A DNA stretch of 62,696 nt, taken from NCBI GenBank assembly GCA_964347035.1, contig CAYFXE010000019.1:1-62696 (forward strand). Direction: 5' to 3'. This document shows positions 55,201-61,390 of this stretch, one piece after another. A program made the position numbers and the translations under genes. Source of the stretch: CAYFXE01 sp964347035 (lineage in GTDB: Bacteria > Acidobacteriota > Aminicenantia > Aminicenantales > Aminicenantaceae). The notes beneath the pieces were generated by a model, which had not been told where the DNA came from, did not search any database, and worked only from the letters and a program-made list of their open reading frames with translations. Every line of letters begins with the position of its first letter. Position 1 is the stretch's first letter.

Positions 55201-55349
55201 AGATACACAGTGCATCCTGGAAGGGTACGGCCTTCATTGTCAGTTATAGTGCCTTTAATGCAGCCTGTCTGCCGCTGAGCAAAAGACATTGTGGACAGTC
55301 CTAATGAGAGACATAAAATGAAAAAATATTTTGTAGATTTGGTGAACAT
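52248..55349 (-). CDS. TonB-dependent receptor 3 (Oar-like, carboxypeptidase-regulatory N-domain)
   Basis: The ATG at 55349 follows GGGAG and is preferred to a GTG two codons earlier, giving 1033 residues. Signal peptide (FFILCLSLGLSTMSFA), carboxypeptidase-regulatory-like domain (about 28-115, CIKGTITDNEGRTLPGCTV), plug (about 120-245: NIPMARDLYDIVNSAPGAI, NVVTRSGGNRFSG), barrel, final FSLRFTF. Near residue 683 it has DMNFNQQVDEND, an EF-hand-like loop. The upstream region differs from receptors 1 and 2: no sigma54-type element was found, but the CTYAAYC array at 55492-55531 lies between it and the divergent secreted-protein gene. Confidence 0.88.
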   Translation of the reverse strand: MFTKSTKYFFILCLSLGLSTMSFAQRQTGCIKGTITDNEGRTLPGCTVYLKSESIMGIRTYITTEAGAFRFPSLPPGTYIITAELPGFKTVTRGNIVVRVGMIVTVDIIVEMTTIEEEVIVIASPPVVDVEQTKISVIMDKALLRNIPMARDLYDIVNSAPGAISENVEYRRTSTIRGSSVRGNTYAFDGVNMNDPVTRYLLTNVNFDVIDEVEMVLGAHPPEVGFTDGAYINVVTRSGGNRFSGGAVINYTDDHLVQHLWPEEEIQALGIVASETDNGHSRVDGSLSLGGPIMTDRLWFFSNIHYIKRTEGTRFIPFTDPYLGRYHGPSEWLQEEKMGFAKLTTQVASNFRIMGMFNFVERYRSMWENPGGARVPQATHVWDHEKVYMGNGILNYIIDQNTFFEIRVGYVQHWFPLPMQKEARGLPRVRNFGGMSADITTANYNQTYLRKKLQTEAHFTRFEDDFLGGNHEFKGGVEFEDAYGDWDIWRQDNLMWYWRNGSPYYNGTTIWKGVPDVGKGRIYFYIWGPEEDSSKLIWKARRIGVYIQDSATFAERLTLNLGLRFDRSWGWQPAVFKAACGNPLSIYLGENYFRPYTADRYPEIYPDGINPFGELRAEAWNDMLTWNTLSPRIGLTFDILGNGKTVLKATYSHYTEYMMLQYISPLHPFRNPSNVRFDWYDMNFNQQVDENDDFTIYPVDYRAYDSAFAKKQLDPEAKSPINDEFTVGIWHELFENFSLGLNFIYKNKKNIFEDGLYAADTGEWWYHMDQAGAKKSWIPFTAIVPSQDYGDRTVTFYVRKNDAPDLFKRTANLPELKRKYRALELLFNKRMAEGWQFSGSVIYSKSYGNIDVWFTDSTGYSDAASDPNTFVNTYGRLGADNPLQIKLMGTVKLPFGILLSAYYRYDSGWPWVRIVSIMPPRSWCEDNNAYRDFYPVIIEDPGEPRRTHSWNTLDLRLEKEFRVGDTGRLGIYVDAFDFMTSSAVDVVQDDVRYYYPVAENDNTGRVVLYRDYKDIYSVSGGMRWFSFSLRFTF

Positions 55350-55491
55350 TGTCACTCCCTTTTGGGTATTCCCTAACCGATATTATCCAGAAGTGGTTGT
55401 TTTAAAAATAAGAATATCAACTCCGTTGAAAATAGTCAATTTGCGTTTCTCTCTCATCATCTTAATTAAACTTAGATCAATAATAAATAGG
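55350..55491. other. AT-rich intergenic region upstream of receptor 3
   Basis: No gene and no convincing promoter for receptor 3. TCAACTCCGTTGA near 55417-55429 is a short dyad. Confidence 0.4.
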
Positions 55492-55555
55492 CTCAATCGA
55501 ATCTTAACCAACTCACAACACATCCTTAACCTTCTTATCTCAAAAATGTTATATT
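55492..55555 (+). promoter_or_regulatory. Array of four 11-bp-spaced direct repeats with -10 element (array 1)
   Basis: Heptamers CTCAATC, CTTAACC, CACAACA and CTTAACC start at 55492, 55503, 55514 and 55525, exactly 11 bases apart. A -10-like TATATT begins at 55550, so the last repeat covers the -35 position, as in PhoB/OmpR-activated promoters. Related arrays lie at 56761 and 61288. Confidence 0.68.
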
Positions 55556-55589
55556 ACTCATAATACTGATGTGAGATTCGGGAGAAAGG

Positions 55590-55676
55590 ATGCAAAATTC
55601 ACCTAAAGATAATATGGTGATTTTATTACAAAAAAAGATGCAACTTCGTCTATCAAGAGTAAAGAATCTGAATTAA
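55590..55676 (+). CDS. Possible 28-residue leader peptide
   Basis: Starts with ATG after GGGAGAAAGG and reads MQNSPKDNMVILL... to a TAA one base before the next gene's ATG. The downstream gene has no good ribosome site of its own, so coupled translation is plausible. The peptide is basic and resembles nothing I recognise. Confidence 0.4.
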   Translation: MQNSPKDNMVILLQKKMQLRLSRVKNLN

Positions 55677-55677
55677 G

Positions 55678-56697
55678 ATGATAAAAATCGGTAAATCTAA
55701 ATTATTGGCTTCGGCGGCTATTTTATTAGCCACATACATTTTTTTGGGGGCCAATTTTCTTGAAGCCAAAAAACAACAAAGAAAGGATTGGAAAGTTGAA
55801 ATTCCAAAAAAAGCGGAAGCTATTGAAGAAGATTGGAATGTGTCCGGAAATTCTCCCCTTAATAGTAGTGACGGAAAATACTCAATCTATAAAAAAAACG
55901 ATTTCGTTGAAGTAGATGTTAGGAGAATGGAAGATAGTGTCACTGAAGAAATCTATTACCTCTTTACATTAGAAATCCAAAATACTGAAAAAGATAATCC
56001 GTCAGCGACAGGGGCTTATTCGATTGGTTTTCAACATCTAAAATTCCAGGAAGGGAAATCCTACATTGACGATATCAAGGGATCTGGAGATTGCTGCTGC
56101 TGCGTTTTACCTCCCCATAAAGACTGTGTGACATGCACCAAAAAATCTGGATGCACCGGTAAATGTCTTGAGGATTTTTTAGAAGGCTATGATCATCCAA
56201 GTTGGGGATATGACCATGTTGTCATACATATGAAAATATATGGTGATATTGAAATTATGGATCCAGGCAGTTCTAAAACCACATTCGGATATATGAGGAG
56301 GTTCGACATCTGGAATACTGGAGAGAGTCTCCTAAAAGGTAACGAAGATTATCACAATATTGTCTGCCGCTATCGCATACCTTTGGAGGATGTCAGAGTT
56401 GAAAGATCGGGTCCAGATGAGGACAACGGAAATACTTGGACTGTCATCATCAACCTGGATGGATCAAAAACCGATTGTTCTACACTGCCTGAGGGCACAA
56501 AACATCGAGAACTCTGCGAAAACATGAAAGGCAAATATAAACTCCTTGCTCTCCGGGAAACGTATTATCAAGGAGTCAAGAAAAAAGCGATATCAGGGAA
56601 AGAATTTATCGACTCCGTGTCTCGTATTGCCCTTGCAGCAAGAACTCTCTTCAAATTTAAATCCAAATGGACTCGGGTTGAGAAAAAAGAAAATTAA
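55678..56697 (+). CDS. Secreted Cys-rich protein of unknown family (copy 1)
   Basis: A 339-residue protein with a signal peptide (about 8-30, LLASAAILLATYIFLGANFL). A Cys-rich insert lies at about 137-164 (GDCCCCVLPP, CVTCTKKSGC), with two more Cys near 262-282. Sequence shared with copy 2 includes FLEA near the signal end, the pattern YSIGFQHLKF, HPSWGYDH, RRFDIWNTGESLLKGNEDYH, LEDVRVERSG, and a C-terminal ETYYQGVKKK and FKSKWTR. No catalytic motif is recognised. The coding region is clearly more AT-rich than its neighbours. Confidence 0.8.
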   Translation: MIKIGKSKLLASAAILLATYIFLGANFLEAKKQQRKDWKVEIPKKAEAIEEDWNVSGNSPLNSSDGKYSIYKKNDFVEVDVRRMEDSVTEEIYYLFTLEIQNTEKDNPSATGAYSIGFQHLKFQEGKSYIDDIKGSGDCCCCVLPPHKDCVTCTKKSGCTGKCLEDFLEGYDHPSWGYDHVVIHMKIYGDIEIMDPGSSKTTFGYMRRFDIWNTGESLLKGNEDYHNIVCRYRIPLEDVRVERSGPDEDNGNTWTVIINLDGSKTDCSTLPEGTKHRELCENMKGKYKLLALRETYYQGVKKKAISGKEFIDSVSRIALAARTLFKFKSKWTRVEKKEN

Positions 56698-56760
56698 GCG
56701 AAAGTCGATATCAGATTTAATCGACCATCTTCAAATCAGCACCAAAGAAATAATAATTAG

Positions 56761-56826
56761 TACAATCAAATCTTAACCAAATCTCAACGCAACCTTAACC
56801 CATCCTATTTCATATTTCTTTATATT
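56761..56826 (+). promoter_or_regulatory. Array of 11-bp-spaced direct repeats with -10 element (array 2)
   Basis: Heptamers TACAATC, CTTAACC, CTCAACG and CTTAACC start at 56761, 56772, 56783 and 56794, followed by TATATT at 56821-56826. Nearly the same text as array 1. Confidence 0.68.
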
Positions 56827-56855
56827 ATGAATACCCACAATGTGGGGATGACTGC

Positions 56856-56951
56856 ATGATGCATACAGATTCAATAAATCATTCAAAGATATGCTTTGAA
56901 AAGGAGGTGGTGCCGGAGAGAATAATCAAGAATATCAAAGAGAAAAACTAA
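56856..56951 (+). CDS. Possible 31-residue leader peptide
   Basis: An ATGATG start opens a short frame (MMHTDSINHSKICFEKE...) ending at TAA 15 bases before the next start. It contains an internal AAAAGGAGG. Position parallels the leader frame before copy 1, but the sequence is not alike and the downstream gene has its own AAAGGAGG. Confidence 0.28.
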   Translation: MMHTDSINHSKICFEKEVVPERIIKNIKEKN

Positions 56952-56966
56952 ATAAAGGAGGATAGA

Positions 56967-57947
56967 ATGAAAAAATTTGAAAAATTTAAATTATTGATTT
57001 TATTGATTTTCCTATCAGTGGCCTTAGTTTTTGCGGGAGTTAATTTTCTCGAAGCTGATAAGCCCGACAAGCCTCCTGGAAAAAAACCACCTAAATGGGA
57101 ATGGAAAGTTGCAATTCCAAATGAGGAGGAAGCCGCTGAATCTGGTTGTAATCTGTACGGAAATAATGGGACATACGAGAATAATGAATTCGTCGAAGTG
57201 AAATATTGGACATTTGAAGATAAGGATACTGGAGAATTCCATTCCATTTTCTCATTGAAAATTGAAAATACTCAAAAAGGAATATCTGATAATCCTGGGG
57301 ATTATTCAGTCGGCTTTCGAGATTTACAGTTCATAGGATGTAAATCCTATTGTTTTCTCGGAGGAGAAGGCCCTTGCCGCTGTTGGGTCTTTCCAAATTA
57401 CAGTTTATCCGGGGTCGATTGTTGTGAAGTTGATTGTTCTGGCCAAGGGAGTCCTGATTATTGGGTCATGAAAGAATTTATGGAAACATCTGCCCATCCC
57501 AGAGATGGGTATGACCATTTCGGCCTGAGGTTTTGGTTAAATACAGATATTGAAGCCATAGAAACAGGTGACACCTGGGAAGGAGAAGGTTATCTGTGGT
57601 GGTTTAATATTTGGAATACTTCAGATATTTTGCTCACCGGCAATGAAAAATATCACAATGTTGTGCCTCAAAGTAGCATACCATTAGAGGGAGTTGAAGT
57701 TTATAGGTCAGGGGAAAATGAATGGGAGATAACTATTGATCAATGTGGCCTATATGTTGCTGGAGGAGAATGTCCACCCAGCGCATATGGTCATACTGGT
57801 AGATACATTGTTTTTTGGGAGACTTATTATCAAGGAATCGAAAAACCGATAGGAAAGTCTGGCAAATCAAAAATCGAATCACAAACTCGCAGGGCACTTG
57901 GAGGGGCAACGGAATTCAAGTTCTTTACCAAATGGACGCGGTTTTAA
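56967..57947 (+). CDS. Secreted Cys-rich protein of unknown family (copy 2)
   Basis: A 326-residue paralogue of the protein at 55678. Signal peptide about 7-30 (LLILLIFLSVALVFAGVNFL), then a Pro/Lys-rich linker (DKPPGKKPPKWEWKV) and the common domain: YSVGFRDLQF, a Cys cluster at about 122-155 (CKSYCFL, CRCWVF, CCEVDCSG), HPRDGYDHFGLRFWL, WWFNIWNTSDILLTGNEKYH, LEGVEVYRSG, ETYYQGIEK and FFTKWTRF at the end. The Cys spacing differs from copy 1. Extracytoplasmic and probably disulfide-bonded or metal-binding, by inference. The start follows AAAGGAGG. Confidence 0.8.
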   Translation: MKKFEKFKLLILLIFLSVALVFAGVNFLEADKPDKPPGKKPPKWEWKVAIPNEEEAAESGCNLYGNNGTYENNEFVEVKYWTFEDKDTGEFHSIFSLKIENTQKGISDNPGDYSVGFRDLQFIGCKSYCFLGGEGPCRCWVFPNYSLSGVDCCEVDCSGQGSPDYWVMKEFMETSAHPRDGYDHFGLRFWLNTDIEAIETGDTWEGEGYLWWFNIWNTSDILLTGNEKYHNVVPQSSIPLEGVEVYRSGENEWEITIDQCGLYVAGGECPPSAYGHTGRYIVFWETYYQGIEKPIGKSGKSKIESQTRRALGGATEFKFFTKWTRF

Positions 57948-58131
57948 ACAAGGTAGGAAGATCATCCTCATCACCCCTAGCACTTATTGTTCTATATATC
58001 CGCGAAGCTATAGATCATATCAAAATGCCACTGCATTCCTTTCTTAATCTAAACTATTTCTTAAGGCGGACGATCATAAGCTGGACACCCTTGCTCTGAG
58101 GGAAGATTATCTCCTTTCTATTTTTATATTC

Positions 58132-58160
58132 GGCTCGTTCAGAGGAACGGGCCTCTCTCT
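58132..58160 (+). terminator. Probable terminator hairpin
   Basis: GGCTCGTTC and GAACGGGCC pair over nine positions (one T-G pair) around AGAG, followed by the pyrimidine-rich TCTCTCT. Confidence 0.5.
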
Positions 58161-58355
58161 TATTATCAAATCATACTTGATGAATTGACATCCAAAAAAG
58201 AAAAAACACAGGTTTAGACTTCCATATCGCTCCTTTCCTCGCGATGACAATTGATTTAACCTCGGCCCGATGAGTCCATCAGGCACTACAAAATAATCAA
58301 CCGTTTCTAAATTCAACAAATGGGCAAAACGAATAAAATATCCTTCCAGAACAAT

Positions 58356-58382
58356 TTGACTTCGAATTTCTCCTGGTATAAT
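58356..58382 (+). promoter_or_regulatory. Possible sigma70-like promoter of the two-component system
   Basis: TTGACT and TATAAT with a short 15-base spacer, 87 bases before the preferred ATG at 58470. Confidence 0.45.
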
Positions 58383-58469
58383 CTTCTATGGGGAAAAAGG
58401 GAAAAGAATTGGTTACATGCGAAAGAACCAGTCCCTCGATATAATAACAAGAAATGGGGGCCTCATCGG

Positions 58470-60593
58470 ATGAAGGCAAGGCTCAATTGGCAGATTAAAG
58501 CCATTGTTATTTTCGCCGTCATCATCATCCTTCTGAGCATCATTCTAGCGGTATTTGCTATCCGTGAGGCAGAAAGAGAAAAGCTTGTTCTAGAAAGGAA
58601 GATAGCCGAAGACCAGGAAAGATCAGCAGGGCTCATCATCGGCCAAGTCAATACTTTTATCAAAGAAACGGAAGGCCGGATCGACGCGCTGCTTCAAGAA
58701 GATAAAATCCCACCTGACGAAGAAGTGCTTTCCCAAGCCTGCCAAAGGATAGTCGAGAGCGAGAAAATAATAAATGAGATCTTCTTTATCGAAGAAAAGG
58801 GCCAAGTTATCTTTCCTCTCGCTCGACCTCTTTTCTCTCTTCCAGGGGAAAGACGGGAGGCAAGAAAAGACCAGACAAGCCTCGATACTCTTCCCCTTTT
58901 TAAGGAGGCAGAAAGATACGAATTTGAGTTGAAAAATTATCCTCTGGCCATAAGTGCATATCAAAGGTTGATCATTACATTAGCTGATAGAGCCAACCGT
59001 GCAGTCCTCATGAACTGTATCGGGCGGTGCTACATAAAACTGAGAAAACATCCTGAAGCTATTCGAACATACCAGACAATTTTGGAAAGATACACCAATG
59101 AGCTAACTCCAGATGGAATCCCGGTTGGTTTACTAGCTCAATATCAGATAGGAAACATTTACAGCAGCATAAACAGAAGGAAAGGAGTCGAAGCCTTTAT
59201 AGAACTCTACAACGGCCTTTTGGAACCACGATGGCCGCTGAATAGAAGCCAATTTCGTCTCTACAAGAACAAAGCCAAATCCTCGTTTGATGAACTTACA
59301 ACTGATAACGATGAATCCCAGGATAAAAAAAGGTTCCAAAAAAAATGGGATGAATTGGAGCTTCTCGAAGGAGAAAAATTGAAAGAAACTCAGTCAAAAG
59401 AAAATCTCATCCAAAGGGTCATTCCCCTCCTGAAAACAGAAAAACCATCAACCCGCTCCACCACTCAACGTTTCTCTCATCATTCTCAGACAATCGAAAA
59501 AGAAACTTATTTGGTCACGTATGCGGCCTTGACAGACAATTCAATCTTGGGCATAAGAATAGATCCTGAAGCTCTGGCAGCAAAACTCCGCCCGTTAAAC
59601 CAAAACTCTCTTCCTCTGCGAGACGACTGGCATATCCAGGTAAGAGATGGATCAGGAAACATCGTAGCGGGAAGAGACATATCACATTTGAAAAAACCTG
59701 CTCCAAAACTGTCCTTTTCTAGAAGATTTGATGAGGATTTCCCCCCTTGGGAAGTCCATATTTATCAAAGCGATCCTGACTCAATAAAGAGAAACTTCAA
59801 CCTGAGGAGAAATATTTACCTTCTCTCAGTTATTATTGTCATGTTGGCCATTCTCTCGGGAGGATTTCTGGCGATCAAGGCTACGGGCAAGGAGCTGGAA
59901 TTAGCAAAATTAAAATCCGAATTCGTCTCCACAGTCTCGCATGAACTCAGAACGCCTTTGACTTCTATCCGGTACTTGGCGGAATTGCTCAAGAGAGGTC
60001 GAGTGAAAGAGGAAAATAAAAAACACATGTATTATGAAACCATAACAGATGAGAGTGAACGCCTCAGCAGACTCATAGAGAACATCCTCGATTTTTCCAA
60101 AATAGAGGCCGGGATGAAGGAATACCAATTTAAGGAGACAAATGTTACCGAACTCACACAAAATGTTTCTTCACGATTCCAAGAGCAATTTGCCCCAAAA
60201 GGATTTATCATCAAGAATGAGATTTCAGATAGAATGCCTCGACTTACAGTTGATAAAGAGGCACTCTCTCGAGCACTCTTTAACCTGCTCGATAACGCTG
60301 TAAAATATTCAGGAGAGAGCTCGAAAGTCATTCTTCGAGCCTGGTCTGAAAGAGGGCATGTCTTTCTTGAGGTAGAGGATAAAGGAGTAGGAATCAACAA
60401 GGAAGACCAGAAGAAAGTGTTTGATAAGTTCTATCGATCCGATAACATAGACGGTGAAGCTATCAAGGGAAGTGGCATTGGCCTCACTCTCGTTTCTCAT
60501 ATTGTCAAAGCCCATGGAGGTGTAGTCCATCTTGAGAGTGATGCAGGAACAGGAACCAAAGTGACTTTAAAATTGCCTGTGAAAAGAAAGTAA
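58470..60593 (+). CDS. Membrane sensor histidine kinase with a TPR-like extracytoplasmic region
   Basis: The frame extends to 58320, but the ATG at 58470 sits just before the first membrane helix and downstream of a promoter-like element, giving 707 residues. Helix 1 is at about 11-31; an extracytoplasmic region of over 400 residues includes TPR-like text at about 160-250 (ERYEFELKNYPLAISAYQRL, KLRKHPEAIRTYQTILERY); helix 2 is at about 448-470. HisKA follows with phospho-acceptor H491 in TVSHELRTPLTS, then HATPase motifs NLLDNAVKYS, DKGVGI and GSGIGLTLV. No HAMP domain is obvious. It phosphorylates the regulator encoded four bases downstream. The ligand is unknown. Confidence 0.9.
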   Translation: MKARLNWQIKAIVIFAVIIILLSIILAVFAIREAEREKLVLERKIAEDQERSAGLIIGQVNTFIKETEGRIDALLQEDKIPPDEEVLSQACQRIVESEKIINEIFFIEEKGQVIFPLARPLFSLPGERREARKDQTSLDTLPLFKEAERYEFELKNYPLAISAYQRLIITLADRANRAVLMNCIGRCYIKLRKHPEAIRTYQTILERYTNELTPDGIPVGLLAQYQIGNIYSSINRRKGVEAFIELYNGLLEPRWPLNRSQFRLYKNKAKSSFDELTTDNDESQDKKRFQKKWDELELLEGEKLKETQSKENLIQRVIPLLKTEKPSTRSTTQRFSHHSQTIEKETYLVTYAALTDNSILGIRIDPEALAAKLRPLNQNSLPLRDDWHIQVRDGSGNIVAGRDISHLKKPAPKLSFSRRFDEDFPPWEVHIYQSDPDSIKRNFNLRRNIYLLSVIIVMLAILSGGFLAIKATGKELELAKLKSEFVSTVSHELRTPLTSIRYLAELLKRGRVKEENKKHMYYETITDESERLSRLIENILDFSKIEAGMKEYQFKETNVTELTQNVSSRFQEQFAPKGFIIKNEISDRMPRLTVDKEALSRALFNLLDNAVKYSGESSKVILRAWSERGHVFLEVEDKGVGINKEDQKKVFDKFYRSDNIDGEAIKGSGIGLTLVSHIVKAHGGVVHLESDAGTGTKVTLKLPVKRK

Positions 60594-60597
60594 AAGA

Positions 60598-61284
60598 ATG
60601 ATGGATAAGATATTAATTGTTGAAGATGACAAAGCGATCATCATGGGCCTCAAAGATGACCTGGAGTTTGAGGGATATGAAGTCTCTGTCGCCTTCGACG
60701 GTAAGGAAGGACTCAGAAAGGCCATGGACCAGGACTATCAGCTCATCATCCTGGATATATTGCTTCCAGGTCTGAATGGCTTTGAGGTCTGCAAGAAGCT
60801 CAGGGAAACAGGTATGAACACACCCATTTTGATGCTCACAGCAGCCAGGACTGAGGAGATGGATAAAGTTTTGGGACTGGAAATAGGCGCCGACGATTAC
60901 GTCACAAAGCCAACAGGCTCAAGAGAGTTGGTGGCAAGAGTGAAGGCCATCTTAAGAAGAACGAAAAAACAGGAAAAGACTGAGGAAATTTTTGAATTTG
61001 GCGATGTGTCGGTCAACTTCAAAAGTCATGAGGCTTTCAAATCAGGAAAGAAATTGCACCTGACAGCTCTAGAGTTTAAGCTCCTTAAATTCTTTATCGA
61101 GCATCGAGGAGAGGTGGTGTCTCGAGATGACATTCTCGATGAGGCTTGGGATGATGCTATCGTTTCTCCCCGGACAATAGATCCCCATATCGTCCACCTG
61201 AGAAAAAAAATAGAGGATGATCCGGCTAATCCAAAATACATCATAAGTATCAGGAGCGTAGGATACAAATTTGAGAGCGAATAA
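60598..61284 (+). CDS. OmpR/PhoB-family response regulator
   Basis: 228 residues: a receiver domain (2-120) with E9-D10-D11, phospho-acceptor D53 in IILDILLPG, Thr in MLTAARTEE and the conserved Lys in DDYVTKPTG, followed by a winged-helix DNA-binding domain (about 130-228: LTALEFKLLKFFIEHRGEVV, IDPHIVHLRKKIE, IRSVGYKFE). This class binds 11-bp direct repeats as a head-to-tail dimer. Arrays with that spacing precede three nearby genes, one starting four bases after this gene's stop, so they are its likely targets (inference). Confidence 0.95.
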   Translation: MMDKILIVEDDKAIIMGLKDDLEFEGYEVSVAFDGKEGLRKAMDQDYQLIILDILLPGLNGFEVCKKLRETGMNTPILMLTAARTEEMDKVLGLEIGADDYVTKPTGSRELVARVKAILRRTKKQEKTEEIFEFGDVSVNFKSHEAFKSGKKLHLTALEFKLLKFFIEHRGEVVSRDDILDEAWDDAIVSPRTIDPHIVHLRKKIEDDPANPKYIISIRSVGYKFESE

Positions 61285-61287
61285 CAA

Positions 61288-61350
61288 CATAACCAAAACA
61301 CATCTGAATCTTAATGCAATCTTAACCAATCTCTGTGGAGAATTTAGTAT
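61288..61350 (+). promoter_or_regulatory. Array of 11-bp-spaced direct repeats with -10-like element (array 3)
   Basis: Heptamers CATAACC, CACATCT, CTTAATG and CTTAACC start at 61288, 61299, 61310 and 61321; TAGTAT at 61345-61350 is a -10 candidate. It lies between the response regulator gene and the TPR/propeller gene. Confidence 0.62.
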
Positions 61351-61390
61351 TCTTCTCCTGGAAATAGAGATTTTTAAGAAACGAATGGTC

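Larger units (their letters stand above)
57948..58469. other. Intergenic region between the Cys-rich gene and the histidine kinase gene
   Basis: Carries a terminator-like hairpin (58132-58160) and a promoter-like pair (58356-58382). The open frame runs upstream of 58470, but the text there is not protein-like and lies on the promoter. Confidence 0.6.

Noticed and set aside
55350..55491. Sigma54-type promoter for receptor 3
   Set aside because: Searched for GG-n10-GC in the right orientation and for the ATYCA-n6-TGRAT palindromes; neither is present.
58320..58469. N-terminal extension of the histidine kinase
   Set aside because: Would place a promoter-like element inside the coding sequence and puts an unrelated 50-residue segment before the first membrane helix.
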